Notes: generated by a model not told the origin, from the sequence alone. 64,000 nucleotides of DNA from Anaerolineaceae bacterium (GCA_020634135.1 JACKCG010000008.1:62001-126000), one strand, 5' to 3'; shown: positions 17,072 to 26,182, counted from the first letter of the stretch. Numbers and translations: made by a program.

Positions 17072-17797
17072 CTACCGTTTGCCACGCCGCGAGCCGAATA
17101 TGCTCCGCGCCCCGCTGAAGTGCAGCGCGGCCCGCCGCCAGCTATCGCCCTCCGCGCCCATCTTTTCATCCACATGCTTGAAGTCATATTTGCGGGCGAA
17201 TTCGCGCAGTTCGCCCCGCAGCCGCCCCCAGATGTCGCGTTGAATATCGAGCAGCAGCCGGGCCTGAGCCGCGTCCCGCGCTGCCCGCAGTGACATCTGG
17301 AAGTGCGCCCGGCACAGCCCGTCCGAAGCACGGTAGGCCGTCTCCAGCCGGTCATCGGTGATATGGTCGGTGAGAATACTGATATACAGGGATTCATGGT
17401 CATCCTGCGCGGCGCAGATCATGCAGGATTCTTCCGGCTCCAGGGCGGCCACCAGGGGATCATTGGCGGCGGCGGCATTCCACCAACGTGCCCACCCACC
17501 CGGCGAACCGGCCTCTTTCTCCGCCTGTTCCAGTGCCTTGAGCGTCTTATCCAGTACGGCTTCATACAGGATAGCGATTCCCAGGGCATGGCTGAAGGTC
17601 GTCAACTGGTGGGCATGTTCGCTGCATAGTCCCCGGCTGTTACGGAAACGGGTTTGCGTGGGCGGGTCGGTGACGCGCTCATACAGGATGTTATCCAGCA
17701 GGCGCTGCGTGTCGGCTTCCAGCAGAGTACAGATGGCGCAGCCAGGTTTGGGGAACGTCTCCACCAGATCATAAAAACCGAAGGATTTCTCTTGCAT
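17072..17797 (-). CDS. DUF6062-type Cys-rich protein
   Basis: A 242-residue soluble protein that I match to DUF6062 by its layout: CAICTLL near residue 22, RGLCSEHAHQL about 50 residues later, a second CMIC pair near 128 and DGLCRAHFQMSL after it. The two Cys-x2-Cys ... Cys-x2-His sets could bind zinc and appear as two similar halves, suggesting internal duplication. It ends with a basic helical tail. Function is not known to me. ATG 17797 begins MQEKSFGFYDLVE; ribosome site weak (GAGG at 12 nt). Confidence 0.7.
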   Translation of the reverse strand: MQEKSFGFYDLVETFPKPGCAICTLLEADTQRLLDNILYERVTDPPTQTRFRNSRGLCSEHAHQLTTFSHALGIAILYEAVLDKTLKALEQAEKEAGSPGGWARWWNAAAANDPLVAALEPEESCMICAAQDDHESLYISILTDHITDDRLETAYRASDGLCRAHFQMSLRAARDAAQARLLLDIQRDIWGRLRGELREFARKYDFKHVDEKMGAEGDSWRRAALHFSGARSIFGSRRGKR

Positions 17798-17989
17798 GAA
17801 TCCGTAACCTCTCTCGTTTAACGCCACAGTATGGATTGTACGTTAAACTGCGCGATATAGCATACGCATTCGGGTGAGAGGCAGCAAAATGCAGTTGGGG
17901 GATGGTTGGTGAGCGGGTGAATGGCTCGGTCAGGGGCGGGCAACTGGGATCGCCCGCCCCTCCGGTTCGCGTTTTTTCGTTTGTCGCTG

Positions 17990-20893
17990 CTACGCCCGTT
18001 CGAGGTTCAGGTAGGGCAGCAGGAACTGGCCGGTGTAGCTGGCCGGCTGCTGGGCAACTTCTTCCGGCGTGCCGGTGGCGATAACCTGCCCGCCCGCATC
18101 GCCGCCTTCCGGCCCCAGATCAATGATATGATCGGAGACCTTGATAATGTCGAGGTTATGCTCGATCACCAGCACCGTGTTGCCGTTATCCACCAGCTGC
18201 TGCAAGACCGCGATCAGCCGCTTGACATCCGCCGCGTGCAGCCCCGTAGACGGTTCATCCAGGATATAGAGCGTCTGCCCGGTAGCGCGTTTCGAGAGTT
18301 CACGGCTGAGCTTGATACGCTGCGCCTCGCCGCCGCTGAGGGTCGTAGCGGGCTGGCCGACGCGGATATACCCCAGGCCGACAGCTTCCAGGGTTTCCAG
18401 CTTGGTGATGATCGTGGGGATGTGGGCGAAAAACTCGCTGGCCTCGCTGACGGTCATATCCAGCACCTGAGCGATGTTCTTGCCCTTGTAGTGTACCTGA
18501 AGCGTCTCGCGGTTATAGCGCGTGCCATGACACACCTCGCACGGCACGTAAATATCGGCCAGGAACTGCATTTCGATCTTCAACTGCCCCTGTCCCTGAC
18601 AGTTTTCGCAGCGCCCGCCCTTCACGTTGAAACTGAAGCGCCCGGCATTGTAGCCGCGAATCTTGCTTTCCGGCAGTTCGGTGAACAGGGAGCGAATCGC
18701 GTCGAACATCTTGGTATACGTGCCGGGGTTGCTGCGCGGCGTGCGCCCGATGGGACTCTGGTCAATGTTGATGATCTTATCAATATGCTCGATACCCTCA
18801 ATCGAGTCATGGTCGCCGGGGCGCTCCTTGCTGCGGTTGATGACCTGCGCCAGCCGGTTATACAGGATGTCGAGCATGAGCGTGCTTTTGCCGCTGCCGC
18901 TCACCCCGGTGATACACACCAGTTTGCCGAGCGGGATTTCCACATCAATGTTCTTGAGGTTGTTCTCCCGCGCCCCATGCACCACAATCGCGCTGCCGTT
19001 CCCAGGGCGGCGGGCGTCCGGCACGTCAATCGTCAGCCGCCCAGCCAGATACGCCCCGGTGAGGCTGTCTTCAACCTGCATCACTTCCTGCGGCGTGCCT
19101 TCCGCGATGATATGCCCGCCGTTTTCGCCCGCGCCCGGCCCCAGGTCAATCAGCCAGTCGGCGGAACGCATCGTTTCCTCATCATGTTCGACCACCAGCA
19201 GCGTGTTACCCAGGTCGCGCATTCCCATCAGCGTCTCAATCAGGCGGGCGTTATCGCGCTGGTGCAGCCCGATGGACGGTTCATCCAACACATACAGCAC
19301 GCCGGTCAGGCGGCTGCCGATCTGCGTCGCCAACCGGATACGCTGCGCCTCACCGCCGCTGAGCGACCCCGCTGCCCGTGAGAGTGTCAGGTAGTTCAGG
19401 CCGACATTGTTGAGGAATCCCGCCCGCGACTCGATCTCTTTGAGAATCTGAAAAGCGATCTGCTGGTCGCGCTCACTCAGCGCCGGGGCGCTTCCGTTCG
19501 TGCCGCGCAGCCCCTGTACCCAATCGAGCAGTTCAGAAACCGGCAGGTTGGTGATGTCATAAATCGAGCGGTCATTCACCGTCACCGCCAGGGCTTCGGG
19601 GCGCAGACGCTTGCCCATACACGTCGTACACGGCGTTTTCGCCATGTACTGCTCAAAGGACTCGCGCATCATATCGGAATTCGTCTCGCGGTAGCGGCGG
19701 GCGAGGTTGTTGACAATGCCCTCAAAGGACGTGGTGTACTCGCGGCTGAAACCCTGCGAATTGGAATAACGCACCTTGAACTTCTTGCCATTCGTCCCGT
19801 ACAGAATCACCTGCCTGTGGGCATCATCCAGGTCACGCCAGGGCGTTTCGAGCGAAAAGCCATAACTCTGCGCGACAGAACGCATGATGCCGGATGCCCA
19901 CGTACTGCTGTCCTGGAAGTTCCAGCCGTTGCCGCTGATCGCCCCCTCCGCCAGGCTCAGGTCGTGGTTCGGCACGATCAGCGCCGGGTCGAACTCCAGC
20001 CGGAAGCCCAGCCCCTGGCATTCCGGGCAGGCCCCTTTGGGCGTGTTGAAGCTGAAGGTGCGCGGCTCAATCTCCGGCAGGCTGCCATGCCCGTGTACAC
20101 ATGCCAGATGCTCGCTAAAGAGGATGTCGGTAGGCGGTTCGGTATTCAGGTTATTGATAATCACCACGCCATCGCCCAATTCGAGCGCGGTTTCGATGGC
20201 TTCGGTCAGGCGGCTTTCAGCGTTATGGGCGTCCTCTGACTCCGGGTCGTCGTAGTGCCGCATGATGAGCCGGTCAATCACGATTTCGATGGTGTGGATG
20301 CCGTAACGATCCAGGCTGATGTCCTCGCTCAGGTCACGAATTTCGCCGTCCACGCGGGCGCGGGCGAACCCGGCTTTGCGGATGTCCTCAAACACCCGTT
20401 CGTGGTGTCCCTTACGTCCGCTGATGACCGGCGCTAACACCTGAATCCGGGTGCCATCCGGCAGCGTCAGCGCCGCGTCCACGATCTGCTGGGCGCTCTG
20501 GGCGACGACTTCTTCCCCGCAGACCGGGCAGTGCGGCACGCCGACACGGGCATACAGCAAGCGCATATAGTCGTATATTTCGGTGACAGTGCCGACAGTT
20601 GAACGCGGGTTCTGGCTGACACCCTTCTGGTCAATCGAAACCGCCGGGCTGAGACCTTCGATCTGGTCTACATCCGGCTTCTCCATCTGGCCGAGGAACT
20701 GCCGGGCATAGGCGCTCAGGCTTTCGACATAACGCCGCTGCCCTTCGGCAAAGATGGTATCGAAGGCCAGGGATGACTTGCCCGAACCGGACAGGCCGGT
20801 GATGACCACCAGCTTATTGCGTGGGATCTCAACGTTGATGTTCTTCAGGTTATGCTCACGAGCGCCGCGAACGATAATCTTATCCTGGGTCAT
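17990..20893 (-). CDS. uvrA: excinuclease ABC subunit UvrA
   Basis: The DNA-damage recognition ATPase of nucleotide excision repair, 967 residues (usual about 940). It has two ABC modules: Walker A GLSGSGKSS and signature LSGGEAQRIRLA in the first, GVSGSGKST and LSGGEAQRIKLS in the second. Zinc-binding cysteines appear in CPVCGEEV, CPECQGLG with PCTTCMGKRL, and CENCQGQG with PCEVCHGTRYN. UvrA dimers load UvrB at lesions. ATG 20893 follows AGGGAAG; an upstream in-frame extension to 21028 has no family character. It stands alone without uvrB. Long open frames on the opposite strand are shadows. Confidence 0.98.
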   Translation of the reverse strand: MTQDKIIVRGAREHNLKNINVEIPRNKLVVITGLSGSGKSSLAFDTIFAEGQRRYVESLSAYARQFLGQMEKPDVDQIEGLSPAVSIDQKGVSQNPRSTVGTVTEIYDYMRLLYARVGVPHCPVCGEEVVAQSAQQIVDAALTLPDGTRIQVLAPVISGRKGHHERVFEDIRKAGFARARVDGEIRDLSEDISLDRYGIHTIEIVIDRLIMRHYDDPESEDAHNAESRLTEAIETALELGDGVVIINNLNTEPPTDILFSEHLACVHGHGSLPEIEPRTFSFNTPKGACPECQGLGFRLEFDPALIVPNHDLSLAEGAISGNGWNFQDSSTWASGIMRSVAQSYGFSLETPWRDLDDAHRQVILYGTNGKKFKVRYSNSQGFSREYTTSFEGIVNNLARRYRETNSDMMRESFEQYMAKTPCTTCMGKRLRPEALAVTVNDRSIYDITNLPVSELLDWVQGLRGTNGSAPALSERDQQIAFQILKEIESRAGFLNNVGLNYLTLSRAAGSLSGGEAQRIRLATQIGSRLTGVLYVLDEPSIGLHQRDNARLIETLMGMRDLGNTLLVVEHDEETMRSADWLIDLGPGAGENGGHIIAEGTPQEVMQVEDSLTGAYLAGRLTIDVPDARRPGNGSAIVVHGARENNLKNIDVEIPLGKLVCITGVSGSGKSTLMLDILYNRLAQVINRSKERPGDHDSIEGIEHIDKIINIDQSPIGRTPRSNPGTYTKMFDAIRSLFTELPESKIRGYNAGRFSFNVKGGRCENCQGQGQLKIEMQFLADIYVPCEVCHGTRYNRETLQVHYKGKNIAQVLDMTVSEASEFFAHIPTIITKLETLEAVGLGYIRVGQPATTLSGGEAQRIKLSRELSKRATGQTLYILDEPSTGLHAADVKRLIAVLQQLVDNGNTVLVIEHNLDIIKVSDHIIDLGPEGGDAGGQVIATGTPEEVAQQPASYTGQFLLPYLNLERA

Positions 20894-21037
20894 GATCTTC
20901 CCTGTAAACTCGCGGACCATAATAAAGAGGAATTGTACAGACGTTCTATTGTAGAAGATGAGACGACAGACTTCAACGGTGAGTAGGGTTGCGTTAGCAT
21001 AAACGTTCGATAAAGCCCGGCCCGGCAAGCATTGACA

Positions 21038-21601
21038 TTACCCGCCACTATCCACGTTGATGCCAATATCGTAGGCGGCCAGCCCCGGCAGCCCAATCCA
21101 GAAAGGACTCACCAGGTCATACGGGCAGTCGCCTTCGACCACGAAACGCAGCGTAATCGTGAAGGTCTGCGCGGCGTCATCGCGGTTAAAAGCCAGCACG
21201 TCGTAACGGGCCGTGCAGCCCCGCCCCCGGCTCCACAGCCCCGCCAGTGCATCTCCGGCGGTGAAGTCGAACGGGTAGCGTGTGACCGGGTGGCGGCATA
21301 ACAGGCTGTTATCTGCCAGCTCGTAAAAATGGATATGTTCTTCCGCGCTGCGCAGCACATAGACCGTCCCGGCGGCATCAAAAGCGGCCTCAAAGCAGAT
21401 ACCGCTCATCACCTGGTTTTCGTCACGCCAGGGGTAAATGGCGGTAGGCGCGAGCGTTGGCAGCGGCGGTGTCGCCATGTCTGCCGGGGTCTGGGTGGGC
21501 GATTCCGGCAGGATACACCCCGCCAGCAGCAGCCCGCCTACCCATGCGAACAGGCACGCCCGTCCGATAGCAGCAAATTTCCGGGGAAACATTAGATTCA
21601 T
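21038..21601 (-). CDS. small lipoprotein of unknown function
   Basis: A protein of about 188 residues with a lipoprotein signal: basic segment, hydrophobic run and the lipobox LLLAGC, then a Thr/Pro linker (SPTQTPADMATPP). The exported domain of about 140 residues contains three further Cys and a beta-rich pattern with FTITLRFVVEGDCPYDL near its end. I do not recognise a family. Start uncertain among ATG 21601, ATG 21592 and TTG 21613, none with a strong ribosome site. It follows uvrA in antisense arrangement to nothing; its neighbour upstream is divergent. Confidence 0.6.
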   Translation of the reverse strand: MNLMFPRKFAAIGRACLFAWVGGLLLAGCILPESPTQTPADMATPPLPTLAPTAIYPWRDENQVMSGICFEAAFDAAGTVYVLRSAEEHIHFYELADNSLLCRHPVTRYPFDFTAGDALAGLWSRGRGCTARYDVLAFNRDDAAQTFTITLRFVVEGDCPYDLVSPFWIGLPGLAAYDIGINVDSGG

Positions 21602-21780
21602 TAAGGGAATCAAACTCGCACCCCTCGCTAAAGCATGGTAATATGCAAGGTATATTCTATCCGCTTTTTGTCATCTCACCTGGACGAAGTTCGGCCATTG
21701 AGTGCAAGCCCTGAAACCGCAGGCTGTTTTGACGCAGCATGGCTCAGGGTCGTTAGGAATTCAACAACAGGGGCGTTTCT

Positions 21781-22512
21781 ATGCGTATACTGGTTATCTC
21801 TGATATTCACGCGAACCTCACCGCTTTTGAAACCGTTTTAGAAGATGCCAGGGGACAATGGGAATACGTCTGGTGTTTGGGAGATGTCGTGGGGTATGGC
21901 CCGGACCCCAATGAATGCGTGGAACAACTGCGCGCCCTGCCCAATCTGTGCCTGGCGGGCAACCACGACTGGGCCGCGCTGGGCAGGCTGGATATTCGCA
22001 CTTTCAACCCCGATGCCCGTAAAGCCGTCAACTGGACTCGCGAAACCCTGACGCCGGAAAATACCGCGTATCTGGAAGCCCTGCCCACGACTTTTGTGGT
22101 CGGCAACTACACCCTGGCGCACGGCAGCCCGCGTGAGCCAATCTGGGAATACATCCTGGAGCCGTTGATCGCCGCGCTGAACTTCCCCCATTTTGAAACG
22201 CCATACTGTCTGGTCGGCCATACGCATCAGCCGGTGATCTATGAACTGCTGAATGATGAGGGCGATACGGAAGCCCTGCCTCCGGTCTACCGCCAGCAGC
22301 GCCAACTCAACGGGCGGCGGCAGATCATCAATCCGGGCAGCGTCGGACAGCCCCGCGATGCCAACCCGGAAGCGGCTTATGCCCTGCTTGATGTCGAAAC
22401 CAATGTCTGGGAACACCGCCGGGTTCCTTATAACATCGCCGCCGTGCAAAAGCGGATGCGCGATGCCGATATGCCGGAACGGTTGGTCGCACGGTTGGAA
22501 CATGGCTGGTAA
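21781..22512 (+). CDS. metallophosphoesterase
   Basis: A 243-residue calcineurin-like phosphoesterase with all metal motifs in order: ILVISDIHANLTAFE, WCLGDVVGYGPDP, CLAGNHDWA, LAHGSPREP and VGHTHQP. It is of the YfcE/diadenosine-polyphosphatase-like group, cleaving phosphodiester or phosphomonoester bonds with two metal ions; the substrate is not decided by sequence. AGGGG is 8 nt before ATG 21781. The last 11 bases overlap the start of a DtxR-type regulator, so the two are translated together and metal supply may link them; that is inference. Confidence 0.88.
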   Translation: MRILVISDIHANLTAFETVLEDARGQWEYVWCLGDVVGYGPDPNECVEQLRALPNLCLAGNHDWAALGRLDIRTFNPDARKAVNWTRETLTPENTAYLEALPTTFVVGNYTLAHGSPREPIWEYILEPLIAALNFPHFETPYCLVGHTHQPVIYELLNDEGDTEALPPVYRQQRQLNGRRQIINPGSVGQPRDANPEAAYALLDVETNVWEHRRVPYNIAAVQKRMRDADMPERLVARLEHGW

Positions 22513-23215
22513 ATCACTTTCAGAAAACGCAGAAACAGCAGACATCAGCCGGAAGATGCGGGATTACCTGGCGGAAATCTACCGCCTGAGTGACCGGAAT
22601 CCGGCGGCTGAAGGATTTGTCGGCACGTCGGTGCTGGCGGACTTGCTGGCAGTGAGCGCCCCGGCAGTCAACCGGATGGTGACAAAACTGCGCGAGCAAG
22701 GCTTGCTGGAACACGAACCCTACCAGGGCATTCGCCTGACGCCCGCTGGCACGCGCGAGGCGCTCAAAAAGCTGCGCCGTCACCGCATCGCGGAAGCCTT
22801 CCTGGTGAACGTTATGAATTTTGGCTGGCATGAGGTTCACGCTGAGGCTGACCGGTTGAGCCAGGGCATGAGTGACACCATCACGGAACGTATGCTGGTG
22901 ATGGCCGGTCACCCGACAACCTGCCCACACGGCGAACCTATCCCGGAAACTGATGGCACTATACCCGAATCCCATGACATCCTGCTGATTGACGCCGCAC
23001 TGGAGCAGGAAGTCGTCATCACCCGTGTGCGCATCCGCGAACCAGAACGGTTGGAATACCTGGCGGCGCTGGGGTTGATACCGGGTGTCACCCTGCACGT
23101 GATCCACAAAGCGCCCTTCAATGGCCCGGTACAGCTCAAAGTTGGGCGCGAATACCGCATCATCGGCCACAATCTGGCAGAAGTCATCCGCGTCGAACCG
23201 GCAGAAGCCCCGTGA
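22502..23215 (+). CDS. DtxR/MntR-family metal-dependent regulator
   Basis: A 237-residue regulator: winged helix (about 15-75, with LADLLAVSAPAVNRMVTKLR as recognition unit), dimerisation and metal domain (about 75-150) and a C-terminal FeoA/SH3-like domain (LGLIPGVTLHVIHKAPFNGP). Compared with DtxR from memory, site-1 ligands His79, Glu83 and His98 are kept, but site-2 residues Met10, Cys102, Glu105 and His106 align with Asp, Asp, Ser and Gln. MntR's Asp8 may be kept, its Glu99/Glu102/His103 are not. It overlaps the phosphoesterase gene by 11 bp, whose frame supplies its ribosome region. Confidence 0.85.
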   Translation: MAGKSLSENAETADISRKMRDYLAEIYRLSDRNPAAEGFVGTSVLADLLAVSAPAVNRMVTKLREQGLLEHEPYQGIRLTPAGTREALKKLRRHRIAEAFLVNVMNFGWHEVHAEADRLSQGMSDTITERMLVMAGHPTTCPHGEPIPETDGTIPESHDILLIDAALEQEVVITRVRIREPERLEYLAALGLIPGVTLHVIHKAPFNGPVQLKVGREYRIIGHNLAEVIRVEPAEAP

Positions 23216-23310
23216 CATTTTGGTGAGACAGGTAGCGACAGAGCAAATGTCACCTGACGCAGGGTTGACCCGGTACAGGCGACATGGGGTCAGTCCGCTA
23301 TTCAGACTCG

Positions 23311-23382
23311 CTCCAAAATGAGGGCCATGTAGGGGCGCGACATATTGCGCCCACCCGCAAACCATAACACCGCGCTAAATCC
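23311..23382 (+). repeat. dispersed repeat family B, third copy
   Basis: CTCCAAAATGAGGGCCATGT, AGGGGCGCGACATATTGCGC, then ACCCGCAAACCATAACACC; same order as the copies flanking the insertion sequence. It fills most of the 258-bp gap between the regulator and the convergent isoprenoid-synthase-fold gene. Confidence 0.75.
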
Positions 23383-23473
23383 CTGACCGGTCATCTCTAT
23401 GTCAATGACACACCCTGTCTCTACACCAATTCTGGATGGTAGGACAGGCTTCTGTCTGTCCATCGCTGAGCCA

Positions 23474-24442
23474 TTATCCCCCTGGCTGTTTTTCCAGCAG
23501 GGCCGCCAGCCCGCCCAGCAACGATACTGCCTGGTAGCGCCGCCGGTCTAATGTGATGCGCTCCTTACGCTGGTCGAGCGCCGCATAAAGCTGCGCCGGG
23601 GAAAGCGCCGACTCGCGCAGCAGTTCACGCCCTTCTTCCAACAGGCCAATTGCCCGATCCGCCATGCCGGAAAGAATGCCGCTTCGTTCGATCATTCGCG
23701 CCAGTGCCGCCGGGTCGCTCACCGGCGACTGCGCGGCCTGCTGCGCCAGTACATAGGGCAGCGTCTTACGCCCGGCAGCCAGATCGTCCTGCCAATCCAG
23801 CGCGTCATCAAATAACTGGTCGGAAAGCACCATGCGGTTAAAGACCTGGCGCAGCAGCGGCGCGTGCTGGTTCTGGCCGGTGTAGGCACACATCGCCGCC
23901 ACGACGATTTGCAGCGGCGCGGCTTTGCCCGTGCAGACTTCCACCATGCGTTCATAGGTGTATGGCGCGGCTTCCGCATCCAGATAGTGCGATTCAACCG
24001 CCAGGCAGGTGAAGAACTCGTGCAGCAGGCTGTAATACTCCCCCCAGAAGGCCGCGTCCGCCGGGAACACCGCCGCGAATGTCTCATGCGCTTTGAGCAG
24101 GAGATGCTGCTGTACCAGGGGCACAACCGGGTTATCCGGCATCTGCTGGTCTACAATCTGGTCGAGCATGACATACGAAATCAGCAGCAGCAGCCAGCCT
24201 TTTTCGATCTGCATCACAACGGCTTCCGGCATGGCGAAAATGTCATTGAGCAGATACGGCAAATACTGGTAACTGCTGTTATAAAGGCCTGCCAGGGTGG
24301 TGATAGGCTCGGCATCGTCCACACCCTGCAACAGGCGCAGGTCAACCGCCAGCCCGCGCAGCGTGGGGTGCATGACCTGGAGGACATCCTGGAAGTAAAA
24401 GTGATCGAGTTCGGCGAGAACTTCCGCCCGTGAGGATAACAA
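23474..24442 (-). CDS. class I isoprenoid-synthase-fold protein (candidate peptide prenyltransferase)
   Basis: An all-helical 322-residue protein. Two Asp-rich sites fit trans-prenyl-diphosphate synthases: a degenerate first site MLDQIVDQQMPDN near residue 95 and a good second site SDQLFDDALDWQDDL near residue 220, followed by AAGRKTLPYVLA. Such enzymes bind allylic diphosphates through magnesium. The weak first site suggests a transferase or cyclase-like use rather than ordinary chain elongation. Start is TTG 24442, with AGGAG 7 nt upstream. On the same strand, 298 bp upstream, lies a 74-residue peptide with a C-terminal Trp, which recalls ComQ/ComX. No other isoprenoid gene is adjacent. Confidence 0.65.
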   Translation of the reverse strand: MLSSRAEVLAELDHFYFQDVLQVMHPTLRGLAVDLRLLQGVDDAEPITTLAGLYNSSYQYLPYLLNDIFAMPEAVVMQIEKGWLLLLISYVMLDQIVDQQMPDNPVVPLVQQHLLLKAHETFAAVFPADAAFWGEYYSLLHEFFTCLAVESHYLDAEAAPYTYERMVEVCTGKAAPLQIVVAAMCAYTGQNQHAPLLRQVFNRMVLSDQLFDDALDWQDDLAAGRKTLPYVLAQQAAQSPVSDPAALARMIERSGILSGMADRAIGLLEEGRELLRESALSPAQLYAALDQRKERITLDRRRYQAVSLLGGLAALLEKQPGG

Positions 24443-24540
24443 TATGCGACTCCTGGTATGAATAAATCAGACACAGCCTGATGATACCAGAACCGTGCCT
24501 GATGGGTGGTTGTTCTGTGCCAGGCGCTGGCCGCCCGGCC

Positions 24541-24665
24541 ATTAAAAGACCATCTGAAAAACGGATTGTTCCAGGTCGCTTTCGGGGAACGCCTCAGACT
24601 CTCCTCTACGCCCTACGCCCATTTCCAAGTCGGGGCGTGGTATACCGCGCCCGCAGAGTTGGGGC
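24541..24665 (-). repeat. dispersed repeat family A, full copy (inverted)
   Basis: Its reverse complement closely matches 50812-50945 over about 120 bases, including the core palindrome (GGGCGTGGTATACCGCGCCC at 24633-24652), ACTTGGAAATGGG, and the end TTTTTCAGATGGTCT. It lies between the peptide gene and the isoprenoid-synthase-fold gene, so it may have inserted inside a former operon. It fills most of the 298-bp gap. Confidence 0.8.
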
Positions 24666-24740
24666 AGGTTTCAAGCCCGCCCGCAGCCCGCTCTAATGGC
24701 TTCCAAAAGCGCTGATAATCGCCCCGGCCCGCTTTAAACA

Positions 24741-24965
24741 TTACATCCAGAAAGTCGAAGCCGCCTTTTGCGTGGCCTGGATTTCATCCTGCAATCCCTT
24801 GATATAAGCCAGCACGTCCTCGACCTCTTTTTCGGGAATACCAACACTTTGCAGGGCTTTATGCGGGTCAGCGATGATTTCCTGCAAAGTTTCCGGTTGG
24901 GAGAACAGCTTACGAGCAAGTTCAGTAAGGGCTTTCGCCTGAGAATCGGTTAACTTACCTGCCAT
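24741..24965 (-). CDS. 74-residue peptide, possible precursor ending in FWM
   Basis: ATG 24965 has an excellent ribosome site (AAGGAG, 7 nt). The product is charged and helical for about 62 residues (ELARKLFSQPETLQEIIADP, GIPEKEVEDVLAYIKGLQDE), then a short tail QATQKAASTFWM. Leader-like helices with a Pro-Glu-x-Leu ... Gly-Ile pattern occur in ComX pheromone precursors and in Nif11-type leaders; the aromatic C-terminus would be the modified core. There is no signal peptide. The nearest downstream gene on this strand is an isoprenoid-synthase-fold protein. If not a precursor, it could be a small helical regulatory protein. Confidence 0.7.
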   Translation of the reverse strand: MAGKLTDSQAKALTELARKLFSQPETLQEIIADPHKALQSVGIPEKEVEDVLAYIKGLQDEIQATQKAASTFWM

Positions 24966-25212
24966 GTCTCACTCCTTTTACAAAAATTAATGACAACAGT
25001 GGGCTGTCAGTGGTGGCCGTCATGCCCCGTTGCCAATATCGTTATTGATGGGTGTCCACTTCCGGCAGCGAACACTCCCCCTCTGCCTTCTTATTGCAAA
25101 TTTCTAGTCTCACACTTCTCAATAGTACCACAATTCCTGATACAGGAAAATGTTCTCTGTTAAATAATGTGGTATTAACATTGTCATTTCACCTGCCGGC
25201 CAGGGTCAGATT

Positions 25213-25509
25213 TTACTCGCCGTAAACCCAGGCTTCCCGTCCGCTCGCCAGCGTCACATGCAGGCGGCGGTAGGCGCTGGTCTCATAGTGGTCGAGCAGA
25301 ACCAGTTCTTCGGCGGTGACTTCATATACCGTGCCCGCCACACTGCCGGACTCATCCGCGACAATGATGGGGTACACCGCCCGCCCGAAGGTGATCGTAG
25401 ACTTGCGGAACCCGTGCAGGGTATCCGGCTGGCCCTGCAATATGTGTCCCAGGACGGCGGTCTGGATAACCGGGTCTTGCAGCGTCCCATAGGCAAAAAT
25501 GCGTTCCAT
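25213..25509 (-). CDS. gamma-glutamylcyclotransferase-like (AIG2) protein
   Basis: A 98-residue single-domain protein of the GGCT/AIG2 fold: FAYGTLQDPVIQ at the N-terminus forms the substrate loop, AVYPIIVADESGSVAGTVYE carries the conserved Tyr-Pro and Gly, and LVLLDHYETSAYRRLHV is the typical ending. Family members cyclise gamma-glutamyl groups, releasing 5-oxoproline, but many small bacterial members are uncharacterised. ATG 25509 is preceded by GGAG. It lies upstream of the peptide gene on the same strand, 247 bp away, with the small palindrome TCCTG-ATA-CAGGA (25134) in between; a functional link is not shown. Confidence 0.8.
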   Translation of the reverse strand: MERIFAYGTLQDPVIQTAVLGHILQGQPDTLHGFRKSTITFGRAVYPIIVADESGSVAGTVYEVTAEELVLLDHYETSAYRRLHVTLASGREAWVYGE

Positions 25510-25789
25510 CTGTTTTCTCCATCACCTGGATAAGGCTTACATGGTTGAGCGATACGAACCAGGGGGTTTATGCAGAGCATCAAGCCCTTGCGGGCAAGCA
25601 GCCCCCTTCACGTGCTGAACGCATACCAACCGACATAGTCGCCGTATATCCTTCATTGCTTAAGTGCTGCATCCACAAAATCAATTCAGTAACACAGCAG
25701 GGAATTTGTAGATACAAGGGATACCCTGTCCGCCGGACGGAAAAGTGCCGCCCCTATGCCTGTTCTTGCGAAACTTGCCGGACACAGCA

Positions 25790-26182
25790 TTACGTATGCA
25801 AGAGAAATTGATTGCCATCAGGATCAACAAACCGCGCTTCCTGATCGCCATCCCCATCGCCATAGGCATGGCGTACAAGCTCCATCGTGAAATGCACACC
25901 CCGCTGCTTTAATTCGTGATAGGTTGCTTCAATGTCATCGGCTGTAAAAACCATCCCGCTGCTCGCGCCAATTCGGGGATCATTTGGATCAGCCGGTGCA
26001 TACAAAGCAATCTGAGTCGCGTATTCGGCCTGGCGAGAGGCGGAAGGCATCAGCCAGACGAGGTGGTTTTCCTCGTCTTTATACTCAGCAACCTGCTCGA
26101 AACCGAGTTTCTTTGAGTAGAACTCGACAGACTGTGCGAGATTACGGACATAGATTGTAATCATCTGAAGATGGCTTATCAT
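25790..26182 (-). CDS. VOC-family (glyoxalase/dioxygenase-fold) protein
   Basis: A 130-residue vicinal-oxygen-chelate protein with paired beta-alpha-beta-beta-beta units: MITIYVRNLAQSVEFYSKKL begins the first, SGMVFTADDIEATYHELKQRGV the second, and EARFVDPDGNQFLLHT ends it with the metal-site Glu region. It could be a lyase, dioxygenase or resistance-type binding protein; sequence alone does not choose. ATG 26182 follows GAGGGG by 4 nt; a GTG at 26194 is less likely. The 280 bp beyond its 3' end hold no credible gene. Confidence 0.85.
   Translation of the reverse strand: MISHLQMITIYVRNLAQSVEFYSKKLGFEQVAEYKDEENHLVWLMPSASRQAEYATQIALYAPADPNDPRIGASSGMVFTADDIEATYHELKQRGVHFTMELVRHAYGDGDGDQEARFVDPDGNQFLLHT

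Noticed and set aside
17921..19381. 486-codon open frame on the plus strand
   Set aside because: It is antisense to uvrA, whose motifs are unambiguous; high GC makes long shadow frames common. The translated product has no family character.
25545..25811. 88-codon open frame between the GGCT-like and VOC genes
   Set aside because: TTG start without ribosome site, overlaps the end of the VOC gene, and the Cys content looks accidental.
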